Shown in pieces: positions 1-8,095 of a stretch of DNA of 64,000 nt (position 1 is the first letter of the stretch; each line of letters opens with the position of its first letter). The translations under genes were made by a program, and so were the position numbers. Location of the stretch: contig CP159373.1 in assembly GCA_032595685.2 (NCBI GenBank), positions 3,809,907-3,873,906 on the forward strand, given 5' to 3'. The notes beneath the pieces are model-generated. The model did not search any database. It saw only the letters and a program-made list of their open reading frames with translations, and was not told where the DNA came from. Source of the stretch: Candidatus Electrothrix aestuarii (GTDB lineage Bacteria; Desulfobacterota; Desulfobulbia; Desulfobulbales; Desulfobulbaceae).

Positions 1-1
1 G

Positions 2-742
2 CAGGATAAGGCCATTGCCATTGCTGAAAAATCCAAGGCCCAGTCTGTAGCCCAGGCAGAAGCCGATAAAGCCCGTTCAGCTGCAGTTCGGGAGGAAGAG
101 CATGTTGTCACAGTCCGGGAAACCGAACGGGCAGAACGTGTGAAAGCCGTGGAGCTGGTTGAGGCTAAGAAACAGGCTGAACGCGATGCCATAGCCATTG
201 AGGTTGCTGCGGAAGCTCAGAAGAATGCTGCGAAAGATAAGGCGGAGGCTGTGCGCACCATTGCGGCGGCTGAGGCGGAAAAAGAACAGATTAAGGCCAA
301 GGGTGAGGCGGAAGCTGCGATACTCAAGGCTGAAGCTGCTGAGAAACGCTACGCCGTTGATGCTGCTGGTGAGCGAGCACTGAACGAGGCCCGTAATCTC
401 CTGTCAGCAGAACAGATTCAGATGCAGATTAAACAGGCTTTGATTGAGCAGCTGCCCGAAATCATTCGGGAGAGTGTTAAGCCAATGGAGCAAATCGACG
501 GGATTAAGATTATCCAGGTGGATGGCCTGAATGCTGGTCAGGGCGGTAGTAGCACTTCCGCAGGGGAGGGCGGATCAGGCAGCCTGGCAGACCAGGTGGT
601 GAACTCAGCCCTCCGTTACCGTGGACAGGCCCCGTTGCTTGATTCTTTGCTTGCTGAAATAGGGCTTAAGGGGAGTGACATTAACGGATTGCAAGATCTA
701 AACAAGGGTGATCATCAGCACAAGATAGAGCCTGAAGAGTAA
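2..742 (+). CDS. Flotillin / YqiK-like SPFH protein, C-terminal part (5' truncated by window edge)
   Basis: The frame is open from the first bases of the window, so the gene begins upstream and the N-terminal membrane anchor and SPFH domain are missing. What remains (about 246 residues) is the Ala/Glu/Lys-rich coiled-coil stalk of flotillins, with repeated AEA and EAE blocks (for example KAEAVRTIAAAEAEKEQIKA). It is followed by a short globular end (IIRESVKPMEQIDGIKIIQV), a Gly/Ser-rich linker and an acidic tail. This order matches the YqiK-type flotillin family, whose members oligomerise on the inner membrane and organise microdomains. It is convergent with the VanZ-like gene, 14 bp away. 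The family is clear; the exact role here is unknown. Confidence 0.85.
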   Translation, partial: QDKAIAIAEKSKAQSVAQAEADKARSAAVREEEHVVTVRETERAERVKAVELVEAKKQAERDAIAIEVAAEAQKNAAKDKAEAVRTIAAAEAEKEQIKAKGEAEAAILKAEAAEKRYAVDAAGERALNEARNLLSAEQIQMQIKQALIEQLPEIIRESVKPMEQIDGIKIIQVDGLNAGQGGSSTSAGEGGSGSLADQVVNSALRYRGQAPLLDSLLAEIGLKGSDINGLQDLNKGDHQHKIEPEE

Positions 743-756
743 CTTCTTCCCCATTC

Positions 757-1206
757 CTATATGCTTGGGGGCAGTTCTGTCCCCATGTATCTTTTTTCCC
801 ACCATAGTACTATTTCGGTTAGACAAACGCCACAGAGTAAACCCGTGGTGTTTGCTGCCAAATCCAGCCATTCTGCATAACGCGAAACAAGCGGTTGTAT
901 CAGCTCAATAAGTCCGCTGTACACGATAAACAATGCAATAATACCTAACCATCGTTTTGGTCTGCGCAGGGCTACGGGAAAGGCAAGCGTTGCATAAGCG
1001 AGGAGATGGTGCAGTTTATCGCTACCTGGTGCTGACGGTAAAGTATCTATTGGCCAAAGCGAGAGAAAGGTTATAGATGCGAGAGTGCCTATTGAGCAGC
1101 TCAACCAGTGCCTTCGTAAAAAAAATAGTAAGCTCTTCAAAAAAATTCTCCTTTTTTGCCCTGCTATTGAGCAAATTTTTGTTTTAACTTCCCTATAAAC
1201 TGACAT
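757..1206 (-). CDS. VanZ-like family membrane protein
   Basis: This 149-residue protein has a basic N terminus and four hydrophobic segments (about residues 36-53, 68-82, 88-106, 118-135). It carries VanZ-like hallmarks: the SDKLHHLLAYATLAF segment after the first helix and the SGLIELIQP...EWLDLAANTTGLLCG segment, which match the conserved DKxxHxxxY and E-Q-x(n)-D-x-N-x-x-G pattern of the family. VanZ was first described with teicoplanin resistance, but most family members have no proven function. No strong Shine-Dalgarno sequence precedes the ATG. It is convergent with the flotillin gene, and its upstream neighbour is divergent. Confidence 0.8.
   Translation of the reverse strand: MSVYREVKTKICSIAGQKRRIFLKSLLFFLRRHWLSCSIGTLASITFLSLWPIDTLPSAPGSDKLHHLLAYATLAFPVALRRPKRWLGIIALFIVYSGLIELIQPLVSRYAEWLDLAANTTGLLCGVCLTEIVLWWEKRYMGTELPPSI
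767..797 (+). terminator. Possible weak terminator at convergent gene ends
   Basis: GGGG (767-770) can pair with CCCC (781-784) around a ten-base loop, and a CTTTTTTCCC tract follows. It lies inside the last codons of the convergent VanZ-like gene. The stem is short, so this is tentative. Confidence 0.3.
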
Positions 1207-1440
1207 TATCTGTCAGTGTTGGTACAGATTATTGTACAAGTTGTCATGTTTTTAAGTTTACAATAATGTGGATAGGTGGGTATTTTTTTCTCTCTCCCTG
1301 CGGTTTATCTTTATTTCTTTCTTGAGAAGTTTTATCGCCTGCACTCTGGCACGGATCCTGCTTTGTGGTAGATGTGCTCGATTGTTTTGCAAAGCGGGCT
1401 GCAGACTTTCTGGTCAGGGACAACGTAGCACATGTTCCTG

Positions 1441-1522
1441 GAAAGTTGTAAAAGCCACAGCCGTCGTGAGTCGGTGCCGGAAAGCCACGGGTCTCAATGT
1501 GGAGAGACAGCCGGGTTGTCTG
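1441..1522 (+). promoter_or_regulatory. Cyclic di-GMP-I (GEMM-I) riboswitch
   Basis: The block has the GEMM-I signature in order. A first hairpin is closed by a GNRA loop (CCGUC-GUGA-GUCGG, 1461-1473). Then comes GGAAAGCCACGGGUCUC (1479-1495), the conserved AAAGCC-ACGGG strand. GAGAC (1504-1508) pairs with GUCUC (1491-1495), followed by AGCCGGGUUGUC (1509-1520), the conserved AGCCGGGUU strand. It ends 32 bp before the start codon of the secreted protein at 1555. Known family members bind c-di-GMP and often control envelope or extracellular proteins. The rest of the 350-bp gap (1207-1440) shows no gene. The call rests on motif recognition, not on a covariance-model search. Confidence 0.8.
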
Positions 1523-1530
1523 CTTTTTAT
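1505..1530 (+). terminator. Possible riboswitch expression platform (weak terminator hairpin)
   Basis: AGACA (1505-1509) can pair with TGTCT (1517-1521) around a seven-base loop, followed by GCTTTTTATT. This hairpin uses the same bases that form the GAGAC arm of the aptamer, so the two structures exclude each other. Ligand binding would then favour read-through. The five-pair stem is weak, and translational control is equally possible. Confidence 0.3.
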
Positions 1531-1554
1531 TCCCTTAATACCAGGAGGAGAATT

Positions 1555-1926
1555 ATGAAAACCACAAAGAAACATTTGCACAGAAGTCTGGTTGTCCTTA
1601 CGGCTCTTTTTCTCAGCGCAACGCCGCTGGCAGCGCAGGAAAATCTGAAAGTTGACCAAACTACCGTTGGTGGCCCTGGGGCTTCCAAGATCTGCGTCCG
1701 GGATTATGGAAAGACCCCGGCAGAGGCCTTTTCCTTAGGTGCTGAAATCCTGAGGAAGGCAGATGAGCAGCTGGGAGAGGATAAACTCCACGGCAATGTC
1801 CGTATCCGTATTCTTCCTGAAAAGGAAAACGGAATGTTTGTTGTCGAGGTGTACTCCCTTCCTGGAAACGAGGCTTGTCCACCGATTAAGCCAGAGTATA
1901 CAACTGCGCAGATAGTTCATCAATAA
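1555..1926 (+). CDS. Small secreted protein of unknown function under riboswitch control
   Basis: The ATG at 1555 is chosen because a strong AGGAGGAG lies 6 bp upstream; longer in-frame starts would place the coding region inside the riboswitch. The 123-residue product begins with a clear signal peptide (KKHLHRSLVVLTALFLSATPLAAQE, cleavage near residue 26). The mature part of about 97 residues has two cysteines (KICVRDYGK and NEACPPIKPEY) that could form a disulfide. I recognise no family. The single-gene unit, c-di-GMP aptamer upstream and strong terminator downstream suggest an exported or periplasmic protein used when c-di-GMP levels change. A matrix or adhesion role is possible but unproven. 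Confidence 0.75.
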   Translation: MKTTKKHLHRSLVVLTALFLSATPLAAQENLKVDQTTVGGPGASKICVRDYGKTPAEAFSLGAEILRKADEQLGEDKLHGNVRIRILPEKENGMFVVEVYSLPGNEACPPIKPEYTTAQIVHQ

Positions 1927-1964
1927 GGAGATTGTTGAGCGCTTCCATCGCGAAAAAAGGGGAA

Positions 1965-2003
1965 ACTGCCTGCTGCTGTGAGAGGGAGCAGGCAGTCTTT
2001 TTT
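1965..2003 (+). terminator. Rho-independent terminator after the riboswitch-controlled gene
   Basis: A perfect ten-base stem, ACTGCCTGCT (1965-1974) with AGCAGGCAGT (1987-1996), a twelve-base loop, then CTTTTTTT. It lies 38 bp after the stop codon. Confidence 0.9.
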
Positions 2004-2098
2004 GAAATGATGCGGAGTAGGCGGTAACGGTTGTTTTAACAGATATTTTTTTGCTCATTTAGGTCAGAAGCTATCCCCCCTCTCCTGCCATTCTCGCC

Positions 2099-2956
2099 TC
2101 ACTTCGTTATCAGCAAGGAAATACAGGTAGCGATAAAAAGCGTCAGGGAGATGAATCCGTTCATGGAGAAAAAGGACATCTGAATCCTTGAGAGATCTCT
2201 CGGGTTAACGATAAGGTGCTGATAAAACAAGGCACTTCCTGTCAGGGCTATGCCGATATAATAGATGATATTCAAGCCTTGAAAATAACCGGTCAGGGTA
2301 AAAAGCACAAAGGCCAAAACATGAAAGGTGATTGCCAGGCGAAAGGCGTTTTTTCTGCCTAAGGAAGCTGGCATGGAATAGAGCCCGGACTTACGGTCAA
2401 ACTCTGCATCCTGGGATGCATAGATAATATCAAAGCCGGTCACCCAGAACAGCACGCCTAAGGACAGCACCCAGGGATAGCCGACCAGACTCCCCGTGGT
2501 TGCCACCCAGCCACCCAAGGGGGCAACTGCCAAAGCTATACCGAGGAGAACATGACAAAGCCAAGTAAAACGCTTGGTCAAGGAATAGAAAAGAGTCAGG
2601 CCCAGGGCAAAAGGGGAAAGGGTCAGTGCCAGGGAATTGAGCATCCAACTGGCCAGGAAAAACAGAGCCGATCCCGCCCCGACCATGAGCCAGGATTCCT
2701 TGAGTGAAACCTCACCCGCAGGAATGGCTCGTTTCTCGGTGCGAGGATTGGCCGCATCAAAACGATGATCCGCAATGCGGTTAAAGGTCATGGCTGCTGT
2801 GCGGGCACCGACCATGGCGATGATCACCCAGAAAAAGACCCAGAGCGAGGGAATACCCCGGGCGGCAAGAAAGGCCCCCATCAGGGCAAAGGGTAAGGCA
2901 AAAACCGAGTGCTTGAATTTAATCATTTCAAGCAGAATGTGTATCTTTTTCAACAT
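2099..2956 (-). CDS. UbiA-family prenyltransferase (4-hydroxybenzoate/MqnP type)
   Basis: This is a multi-pass membrane prenyltransferase of about 285 residues. It has the two Asp-rich motifs of the UbiA superfamily: NRIADHRFDAANPRT near residue 70 (prenyl diphosphate and Mg binding) and DIIYASQDAEFDRKSG near residue 190. At least seven hydrophobic helices follow the usual spacing. In quinone synthesis this enzyme attaches the isoprenoid tail to the aromatic ring. In anaerobes that make menaquinone by the futalosine route the same subfamily is called MqnP, which is my preferred reading but needs neighbours not present here. I chose the start MLKKIHILLEMIKF because it fits family N termini. 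A longer frame begins at 2986, but its ATG lies inside a palindromic repeat (2975-2996). Confidence 0.85.
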   Translation of the reverse strand: MLKKIHILLEMIKFKHSVFALPFALMGAFLAARGIPSLWVFFWVIIAMVGARTAAMTFNRIADHRFDAANPRTEKRAIPAGEVSLKESWLMVGAGSALFFLASWMLNSLALTLSPFALGLTLFYSLTKRFTWLCHVLLGIALAVAPLGGWVATTGSLVGYPWVLSLGVLFWVTGFDIIYASQDAEFDRKSGLYSMPASLGRKNAFRLAITFHVLAFVLFTLTGYFQGLNIIYYIGIALTGSALFYQHLIVNPRDLSRIQMSFFSMNGFISLTLFIATCISLLITK

Positions 2957-2974
2957 GATTGGTGAATCGCTGTC

Positions 2975-2996
2975 GGGGTATGGCATGCCGTACCCC
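2975..2996. repeat. GCATGC-centred palindrome
   Basis: GGGGTATGGCA (2975-2985) faces TGCCGTACCCC (2986-2996), a near-perfect 22-bp palindrome. A related one is at 46460-46481. It separates the prenyltransferase from the upstream CoA-disulfide reductase on the minus strand. Confidence 0.7.
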
Positions 2997-3020
2997 TATC
3001 CAGCGGGGTTGAAGTTATTA

Positions 3021-4745
3021 TTACGGCAACCAGTCCGCACCCATCCAACGAATGACCTTCATGCCGCCTCCAAGCACAAGGCTGTTTTTCAGTCCCAGAT
3101 GGTCCAAAAATACCTGTACTTCATAGGCGCGATTTCCTGAGCCGCAAAAGATGATCAGGGTCTTGTCAGTCGGAAGCTCCTCATGCTGCCTGTTCACCTT
3201 GTCATAGGCTATGGCAATCCATTTATCTGCCCCGAATTTTTCCACAAAGGGTTCTGCTTCCTTAGGATGACGGACATCCAGGACAACCCAATCCGGTTCT
3301 GTAGAAAAGTCAGCCATCCAGGTATAAAACCGGTCCATACTGACCGAGCGCATCCGACCAGCGCAGATGTTATCTGCCACAAAGGCGGCAGCATTCAGGG
3401 AATCAATAGCTGCTGAGAAAGGCGGCGCATAGGCCATTTCCGCCATCATGAAGTCCTCAATAGTAGCGCCCTTGCTGATCATCACCGCTGCTGCGTCAAT
3501 CCGGGCCGAGATAGAGTCATTCATCATGCCGAAAGCCTGGAGCCCCAGAACCCGGCGAGTGCGTTTGTCAAAGACCAGTTGCAGGACCACGGAGGCGCTG
3601 TTTGGAAAGAAATGGGCCCGATCATCCGGGGCGGTCAAGGAGTAATCCGCGTCAAAGCCCTCAGCCACCGCAGCCTCGTAGGTGATACCGGTGGCAGCAA
3701 TGCAGCGGTCAAAGGCCTTCATGATAAAAGAGCCCACCACGCCCTCAAAGGAAGCAGCATTGCCCGCCATATTATCAGCAGCGACCCTGCCTTCCCGGTT
3801 AGCCAGAGAGCCCATAGGAGTAAAGGTCTGCTTGCCAGTCACCAGGTGTTTAACCGCAATACAGTCACCCGCTGCGTAGATATCTGGATCAGAAGTCTGT
3901 AACCTGTTATTCACCGTGATGCCGCCCCAGGGCTCCACAGCTAAGCCTGCCTCTTTGGCCAAGTCACTGCGCGGGCGGACACCTGCTGCCATGACCACCA
4001 AATCAGCTTCCAGGGTGCGTTGGGGTGTTTTCACGGCCACGACTTTGCCCTCGCTATCCCCGACGATCTCGGTTGCGCCTTCACCTGTGTAGACTGCCAC
4101 GTTCATTTCTTCAAGATGCCGTTGCAGCATGGTGGCAAAGTCGGTGTCTATCAGTTTGGGGAGGAGCTGGGGCATAAATTCGACCAGACTAGCCTCCAGG
4201 CCCCAGAGGTCAGCAAAGGACTCAGCCATCTCGAGACCAATAGCGCCACCGCCGATAACCACAACCTTGCCTACTTTCCCGCCAGCAATCCTTTTCTTAA
4301 TTTCGATAGCCTTATGCAGGTCGGAAATGGTGAAAACGCCGTCCAGATCCGCCCCAGGGATGGGCAGGACAAAGGGGGTAGCACCGGTAGCCAGCATGAG
4401 CTTGTCATAGGGGAGTGCCTGCTCCTCGCCGCTGTCCAGGTTCTTGACCTGGAGCTTTTTGTTCTGGCGGTCGATTGCCAGAGCCTTGGTTCGGGTAAGC
4501 ACCTCAACACCCTTGGCATTGGCAAAAAAAGACTCGTCACGGACCATGTGAAAGCTGGTAGAACGTAGCTCTGCCTCATCCGAGACATCACCTCCCACAT
4601 AATAAGGAATACCGCAACCACCGTAGGATATCATGCTGTCCTGATCCACCACAGTGACATCCCAGCCCGGTTGAGCCCTTTTTAGATGACAGGCAGCCTT
4701 GGGACCGGCAGCAACCCCGCCGACAATAATTACTTTTTTGCTCAT
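3021..4745 (-). CDS. CoA-disulfide reductase / FAD-NAD(P) oxidoreductase with C-terminal rhodanese domain
   Basis: The 574-residue flavoprotein starts with the FAD-binding GGVAAGPKAACHLKR motif. It has the single active-site cysteine of the CoADR/NADH-oxidase group in YGGCGIPYYVGG (Cys44), a second dinucleotide fold with VVIGGGAIGLEMAE, and the second FAD motif IYAAGDC. After the dimerisation domain comes a rhodanese-like module (about 470-574; VVLDVRHPKEAEPF and FCGSGNRAY, catalytic Cys near 534). Enzymes with this layout reduce CoA disulfide, CoA persulfide or polysulfide with NAD(P)H, linking thiol redox balance with sulfur metabolism. An AGGAG lies 6 bp before the ATG. The persulfide function is inferred from architecture. 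Confidence 0.88.
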   Translation of the reverse strand: MSKKVIIVGGVAAGPKAACHLKRAQPGWDVTVVDQDSMISYGGCGIPYYVGGDVSDEAELRSTSFHMVRDESFFANAKGVEVLTRTKALAIDRQNKKLQVKNLDSGEEQALPYDKLMLATGATPFVLPIPGADLDGVFTISDLHKAIEIKKRIAGGKVGKVVVIGGGAIGLEMAESFADLWGLEASLVEFMPQLLPKLIDTDFATMLQRHLEEMNVAVYTGEGATEIVGDSEGKVVAVKTPQRTLEADLVVMAAGVRPRSDLAKEAGLAVEPWGGITVNNRLQTSDPDIYAAGDCIAVKHLVTGKQTFTPMGSLANREGRVAADNMAGNAASFEGVVGSFIMKAFDRCIAATGITYEAAVAEGFDADYSLTAPDDRAHFFPNSASVVLQLVFDKRTRRVLGLQAFGMMNDSISARIDAAAVMISKGATIEDFMMAEMAYAPPFSAAIDSLNAAAFVADNICAGRMRSVSMDRFYTWMADFSTEPDWVVLDVRHPKEAEPFVEKFGADKWIAIAYDKVNRQHEELPTDKTLIIFCGSGNRAYEVQVFLDHLGLKNSLVLGGGMKVIRWMGADWLP

Positions 4746-4960
4746 TCTCTTCTCCTAAACTATGAATACGGTCTATCTGATTGATACCTAATAATTCTTA
4801 TGGTGTGGTTTTACCTTGCAGTATTATCGATTGACTTTCCAAGCCGGTCATGTTTTTCTCGACCGAAAAAAGCTTTCTCGACCAATATAGAATGATTGAC
4901 CTGGAACCGGGCAACTGAGAAGAACACCTGAGAGCTCCAGAGTATTTACGAGGCACATCT

Positions 4961-5341
4961 ATGAGTAATGACGGAGTGAGTGAATCCGTTCTTCTGCTGA
5001 ATGCGGCAAACGACTATTATTGCGGACTCCAGAGGGCATACGCATTAGTCTGTATTGGTCTGCTGGGATTCCGTTTTTCAGCAACCTATGCGAATCTGAC
5101 AGCAGGGCAACACCTGGGAATCATACTTGGCTTTATCCTTTTCACTGCGCATAGCTTTTTCAATCTCCACGAGAGCAGAACCCGCTTTAACACCGTGCTG
5201 GGCGCCCTGCAGGAGTATCAGTTTCGCACGGAACATGGAGTGAATCTGACATATATCTTTAGCAAGTATAGAAAGATAAATGTGTACTTTGCCTCCTTTA
5301 TCCAGGTGGTGATCGCAGGGATTATTGTCTATATCCTGTAG
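4961..5341 (+). CDS. Small membrane protein of unknown function
   Basis: The 126-residue protein has hydrophobic segments at about 28-45, 50-68 and 106-124, joined by a charged loop with an EYQFRTEHG segment that resembles a short amphipathic helix. A GAGG lies 7 bp before the ATG. It is transcribed divergently from the CoA-disulfide reductase gene; the 215-bp space between them must hold both promoters. I recognise no family. Its length and topology resemble many uncharacterised three-TM proteins. Confidence 0.6.
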   Translation: MSNDGVSESVLLLNAANDYYCGLQRAYALVCIGLLGFRFSATYANLTAGQHLGIILGFILFTAHSFFNLHESRTRFNTVLGALQEYQFRTEHGVNLTYIFSKYRKINVYFASFIQVVIAGIIVYIL

Positions 5342-5474
5342 ACTCGCTCCGTTGCAACTTAGCTCATCCCTCAGTCCCACTGAGTATGGGTTCCAGCCTG
5401 TGTAAAAAAATCCAGGACAAGCCAGAATATTTCAGGAACGCCCCCCTGTCAACCTGTTCTCGTTTTATTTTTGC

Positions 5475-6161
5475 TCAGCAGCGGTCGAGATTTTGCAGTA
5501 CCTCTGTAAGGCGACCTTGTTCCCGTACCTGCCCGTTTTCCATATACACCCCTTGCTCTGCTGTCTGTTCGGCAAAGGGCAGGTCATGGGTGACAATAAT
5601 AAAGCTGGTAAACTCCTGCAACTCCCGCAGCCATTGAGCAAAATCCGAGGTCGTGGCTGCATCTAAGGCACTGGTCGGCTCATCCAGAAGCATGAACTTG
5701 GGCTTCAGAGCCAGGCCCCGGGCAATAGCTACTCGCTGGGCCTGACCTCCACTGACTTGGGCAGGATAATTTGCTGCCAACTCGCCAATATTGAGCCGGT
5801 CAAGGATCTCCATAGCCTCAGCTTTTGCCTCGCTTTTACTCCGCCCCTGGACCCTTTCCAAGGCCAGCATCATATTTTCCAGCACATTAAGATGAGGAAA
5901 GAGGTTCAGGTGCTGAAACACCACCCCAACCTGTTGGCGAAAATCGCTCTCCTTCATTGCTTGAATATCTTGACCATCCAGGAGGATTGCTCCCTGTTGA
6001 GGGAACAAAAAGCGGGCAATACAGTTGAGCAAAGTGGTCTTGCCGGAACCGGACAGGCCCATGACGGCAAAGATGCCCTGTTCCGGGAAAGTCATGCTGA
6101 CATCATCAACCGCCTTGGTCCCGTCCGCATAGGTGTAGGCTACATTTTTTACTTCAATCAT
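5475..6161 (-). CDS. Polar amino acid ABC transporter, ATP-binding protein
   Basis: A 228-residue ABC ATPase of the GlnQ type. It shows Walker A GLSGSGKTT, Q-loop VVFQHLNLFPHLNVLENMM, signature SGGQAQRVAIARGLALKP, Walker B FMLLDEPTSALD and the H-loop VTHDLPFAEQ. It would power amino acid uptake through the fused permease encoded just upstream. The chosen ATG at 6161 overlaps the permease stop by 8 bp and has AAAGGA 8 bp upstream, typical of translational coupling. A start 33 bp further upstream (6194) is possible but has no ribosome site. The C-terminal end is short, without a regulatory extension. Confidence 0.9.
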   Translation of the reverse strand: MIEVKNVAYTYADGTKAVDDVSMTFPEQGIFAVMGLSGSGKTTLLNCIARFLFPQQGAILLDGQDIQAMKESDFRQQVGVVFQHLNLFPHLNVLENMMLALERVQGRSKSEAKAEAMEILDRLNIGELAANYPAQVSGGQAQRVAIARGLALKPKFMLLDEPTSALDAATTSDFAQWLRELQEFTSFIIVTHDLPFAEQTAEQGVYMENGQVREQGRLTEVLQNLDRC

Positions 6162-7575
6162 GGGCAAATCCTTTGGCTTTGATGGATCGTTCAACGCGAT
6201 CAGAGAGCTTCATCAGGGGGAAGGTCACAGCAAAGAACATCAGGCCAGCAATCAGGTAATAGAGACCCGGTTCAAAGGTGACACTGATAATGGACTGGGC
6301 CTCGCGAATCAGCTCCGGGATAGAAATAATCGAGACCAGGGCCGTATCTTTCAGCAGAGCTACTACGCAGTTCATCAGGGGCGGGATGGCGATGCGGAAG
6401 GCCTGGGGCCAGACCACAAAACGGAAACGGTCTATGGGAGAGAGTCCCAGGGCTCGTGCGCCCAGGTCCTGGCCTGGATCAACACTCATCAGGCCTGCCC
6501 GGATAACCTCGGCCATATAGGCCATAGCGCAGATGCCCAAGGTGAGGATGGCCGCCGGAAAGGGCGAGAGACCAAGCCCCAGCCAGACAAAGAGGAGCTG
6601 GATCAGCACAGGCGTGCCCCGGATAAAATCAACAAAGCCCCGCACCAGGAAATGAAGCGGCTTAAGGCTGCCACGCTGGAAGGTCAGCAACAGGCCGCTG
6701 GGTATGGCCAGGACAAAGCCGAGCAGGAGAGCAGCAAGGGCGATACCGAGACTGATGGCAAAGCCCTTGAGCAGCTTAGCCGCAATCACCGTGGGTTCCA
6801 TGGTGCCGAGCGTGGAAGAGGAGGTCTTGCCCAGACCGAAATAGCGCTGGTGGATGCGCTGCATGGTGCCGTCATCCTCCATTGCGGCCAAGGCCGTGTT
6901 GATCTGGCCGAGCAGCTCCGGGCTGTCCTTACGCACCGGGATGCCGATGCGCTCTTTATAGAGCATCTCGCCCACTGGCACAAAGGGACGGCTGGCCTCC
7001 TTGATTTGCCAGGCCCCGACCAGCCGGTCCGTGACAAAGCCGGTAATCCGCTTTTGCTCCAGCATGGCAAAAATCTCGGCTGCTGACTTGAGGGTGACCA
7101 CCTGGATATCCGGGAACCTTTCTTCGAGAAAATGCTGGTAGGTTTCTCCCAGGACCACGGCAACGGCTAATCCCTTGCACTCCTCAATGGAGTAGACCTT
7201 GTCCGGGTTGTCGCGATGGACAAAGAGCTGGGCACCGGAATGGTAATAGGGGGTGGAGAAATCCACACTCTCCTGCCGGGCAGGGGTGATGGCCATTGAG
7301 CCAATGATGGCGTCGTATTTCTCGGCCAGCAGTCCTGCCAGGATGCCGTCCCATTCCGTGGCGATGATGCGGGATTTACGGTTGATACGCCGGGCGATTT
7401 CCCGGCTGACGTCCACGTCAAAACCGGCAAGGTTCCCTTGCTTATCGTAATAGCTGAAGGGGGGAAACTTGCCGGTCAGGGCGGTGACGAATTCTTCCTC
7501 GGCTGCGGCGGGCCGTGGGCCTGCCAGGACAAGGAAGGCAAGGGTTAGGGTAAGGATTATCCGGGCATAGTGCAT
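6154..7575 (-). CDS. Polar amino acid ABC transporter: fused substrate-binding protein and permease
   Basis: The 473-residue protein joins two parts normally encoded apart. Residues 1-25 form a signal peptide (ILTLTLAFLVLAGPRPAAAEEE). Residues 26-250 form a family-3 solute-binding domain (FPPFSYYDKQGNLAGFDVDVSREIARR). Residues 255-470 form a HisM/GlnP-type permease with the EAA-loop segment YMAEVIRAGLMSVDPGQDLGARALGLS. The binding domain would be displayed in the periplasm, tethered to its own channel. Such fusions are known in glutamine/arginine transporters of several phyla, and the substrate here cannot be told from sequence alone. It is the first gene of a two-gene operon with the ATPase. 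Confidence 0.9.
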   Translation of the reverse strand: MHYARIILTLTLAFLVLAGPRPAAAEEEFVTALTGKFPPFSYYDKQGNLAGFDVDVSREIARRINRKSRIIATEWDGILAGLLAEKYDAIIGSMAITPARQESVDFSTPYYHSGAQLFVHRDNPDKVYSIEECKGLAVAVVLGETYQHFLEERFPDIQVVTLKSAAEIFAMLEQKRITGFVTDRLVGAWQIKEASRPFVPVGEMLYKERIGIPVRKDSPELLGQINTALAAMEDDGTMQRIHQRYFGLGKTSSSTLGTMEPTVIAAKLLKGFAISLGIALAALLLGFVLAIPSGLLLTFQRGSLKPLHFLVRGFVDFIRGTPVLIQLLFVWLGLGLSPFPAAILTLGICAMAYMAEVIRAGLMSVDPGQDLGARALGLSPIDRFRFVVWPQAFRIAIPPLMNCVVALLKDTALVSIISIPELIREAQSIISVTFEPGLYYLIAGLMFFAVTFPLMKLSDRVERSIKAKGFAHD

Positions 7576-8095
7576 TGTACCTCCTGTTGGGTTGAGGGAG
7601 AACTGGTCTGGGTTGAGTTAGAATTGTTCAGGCTTTTTTCTTATTTTTTCTGGATTGAAGTTAGGCGCCGTCTGGCTTTTTCCAGGGTGCGGCTGGGTAA
7701 AGGTAGAAGAAGTCTGCTTTCTTGTAGAGATAAAGAGGTAACTCATGAACTCTTCCTACTGATTATTTATCTGCGAGAGTATTTTTCAAGCGGGCGAGTT
7801 CAGGGAAATCTGCTACCCAGTGAAGTTTCCCAAGAGCGAATTAATTCCTGGCAGGCCGGTTCGATTTGTCAAGCATTTACGGCCCTGCTCAGCACTATCC
7901 TGCTGATTTTTTTTCCTGTCTGCATGAAGCGAATCTTGGTGGGTACACCAAGGGAGAGGCGGGGCATGCCCCGCGATGAATCACGGGGCTATTATCGGTT
8001 GTCCCTACGGGACAGAGGAGAAAGGCCGTCCCGGAGGGACGAAGCGAACATAGCCTAGGGTTTTAACCCTGGGCATAGATAGGTACACATGTGCC
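7576..8095. other. 520-bp intergenic region
   Basis: This lies between the amino acid transporter operon and the TPR gene. An open frame at 7570-8058 (+) runs through the repeat element and has no recognisable protein character, so I do not call it. The right part holds a four-hairpin dispersed repeat (7970-8073). The left part should hold the minus-strand promoter of the transporter; I see nothing else in it. Confidence 0.5.
7970..8073. repeat. Four-hairpin dispersed repeat, copy A
   Basis: Four stem-loops in order: CCCCGCGA/TCACGGGG (7970-7989), TGTCCC/GGGACA (near 8000-8014), GTCCCGGAGGGAC (8028-8040) and CCTAGGGTTTTAACCCTGGG (8054-8073). The spacers CTATTATCG and ACATAG match the inner edges of the copies at 24687, 29750 and 53531. 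It is the most diverged copy. A further palindrome, GCGGGGCATGCCCCGC, abuts its left end. Confidence 0.65.

Noticed and set aside
1268-1558. 96-codon plus-strand frame upstream of the secreted protein
   Set aside because: It overlaps the riboswitch and has no ribosome site.
7570-8058. 162-codon plus-strand frame
   Set aside because: It runs into the four-hairpin repeat, overlaps the transporter start and has no protein-like pattern.
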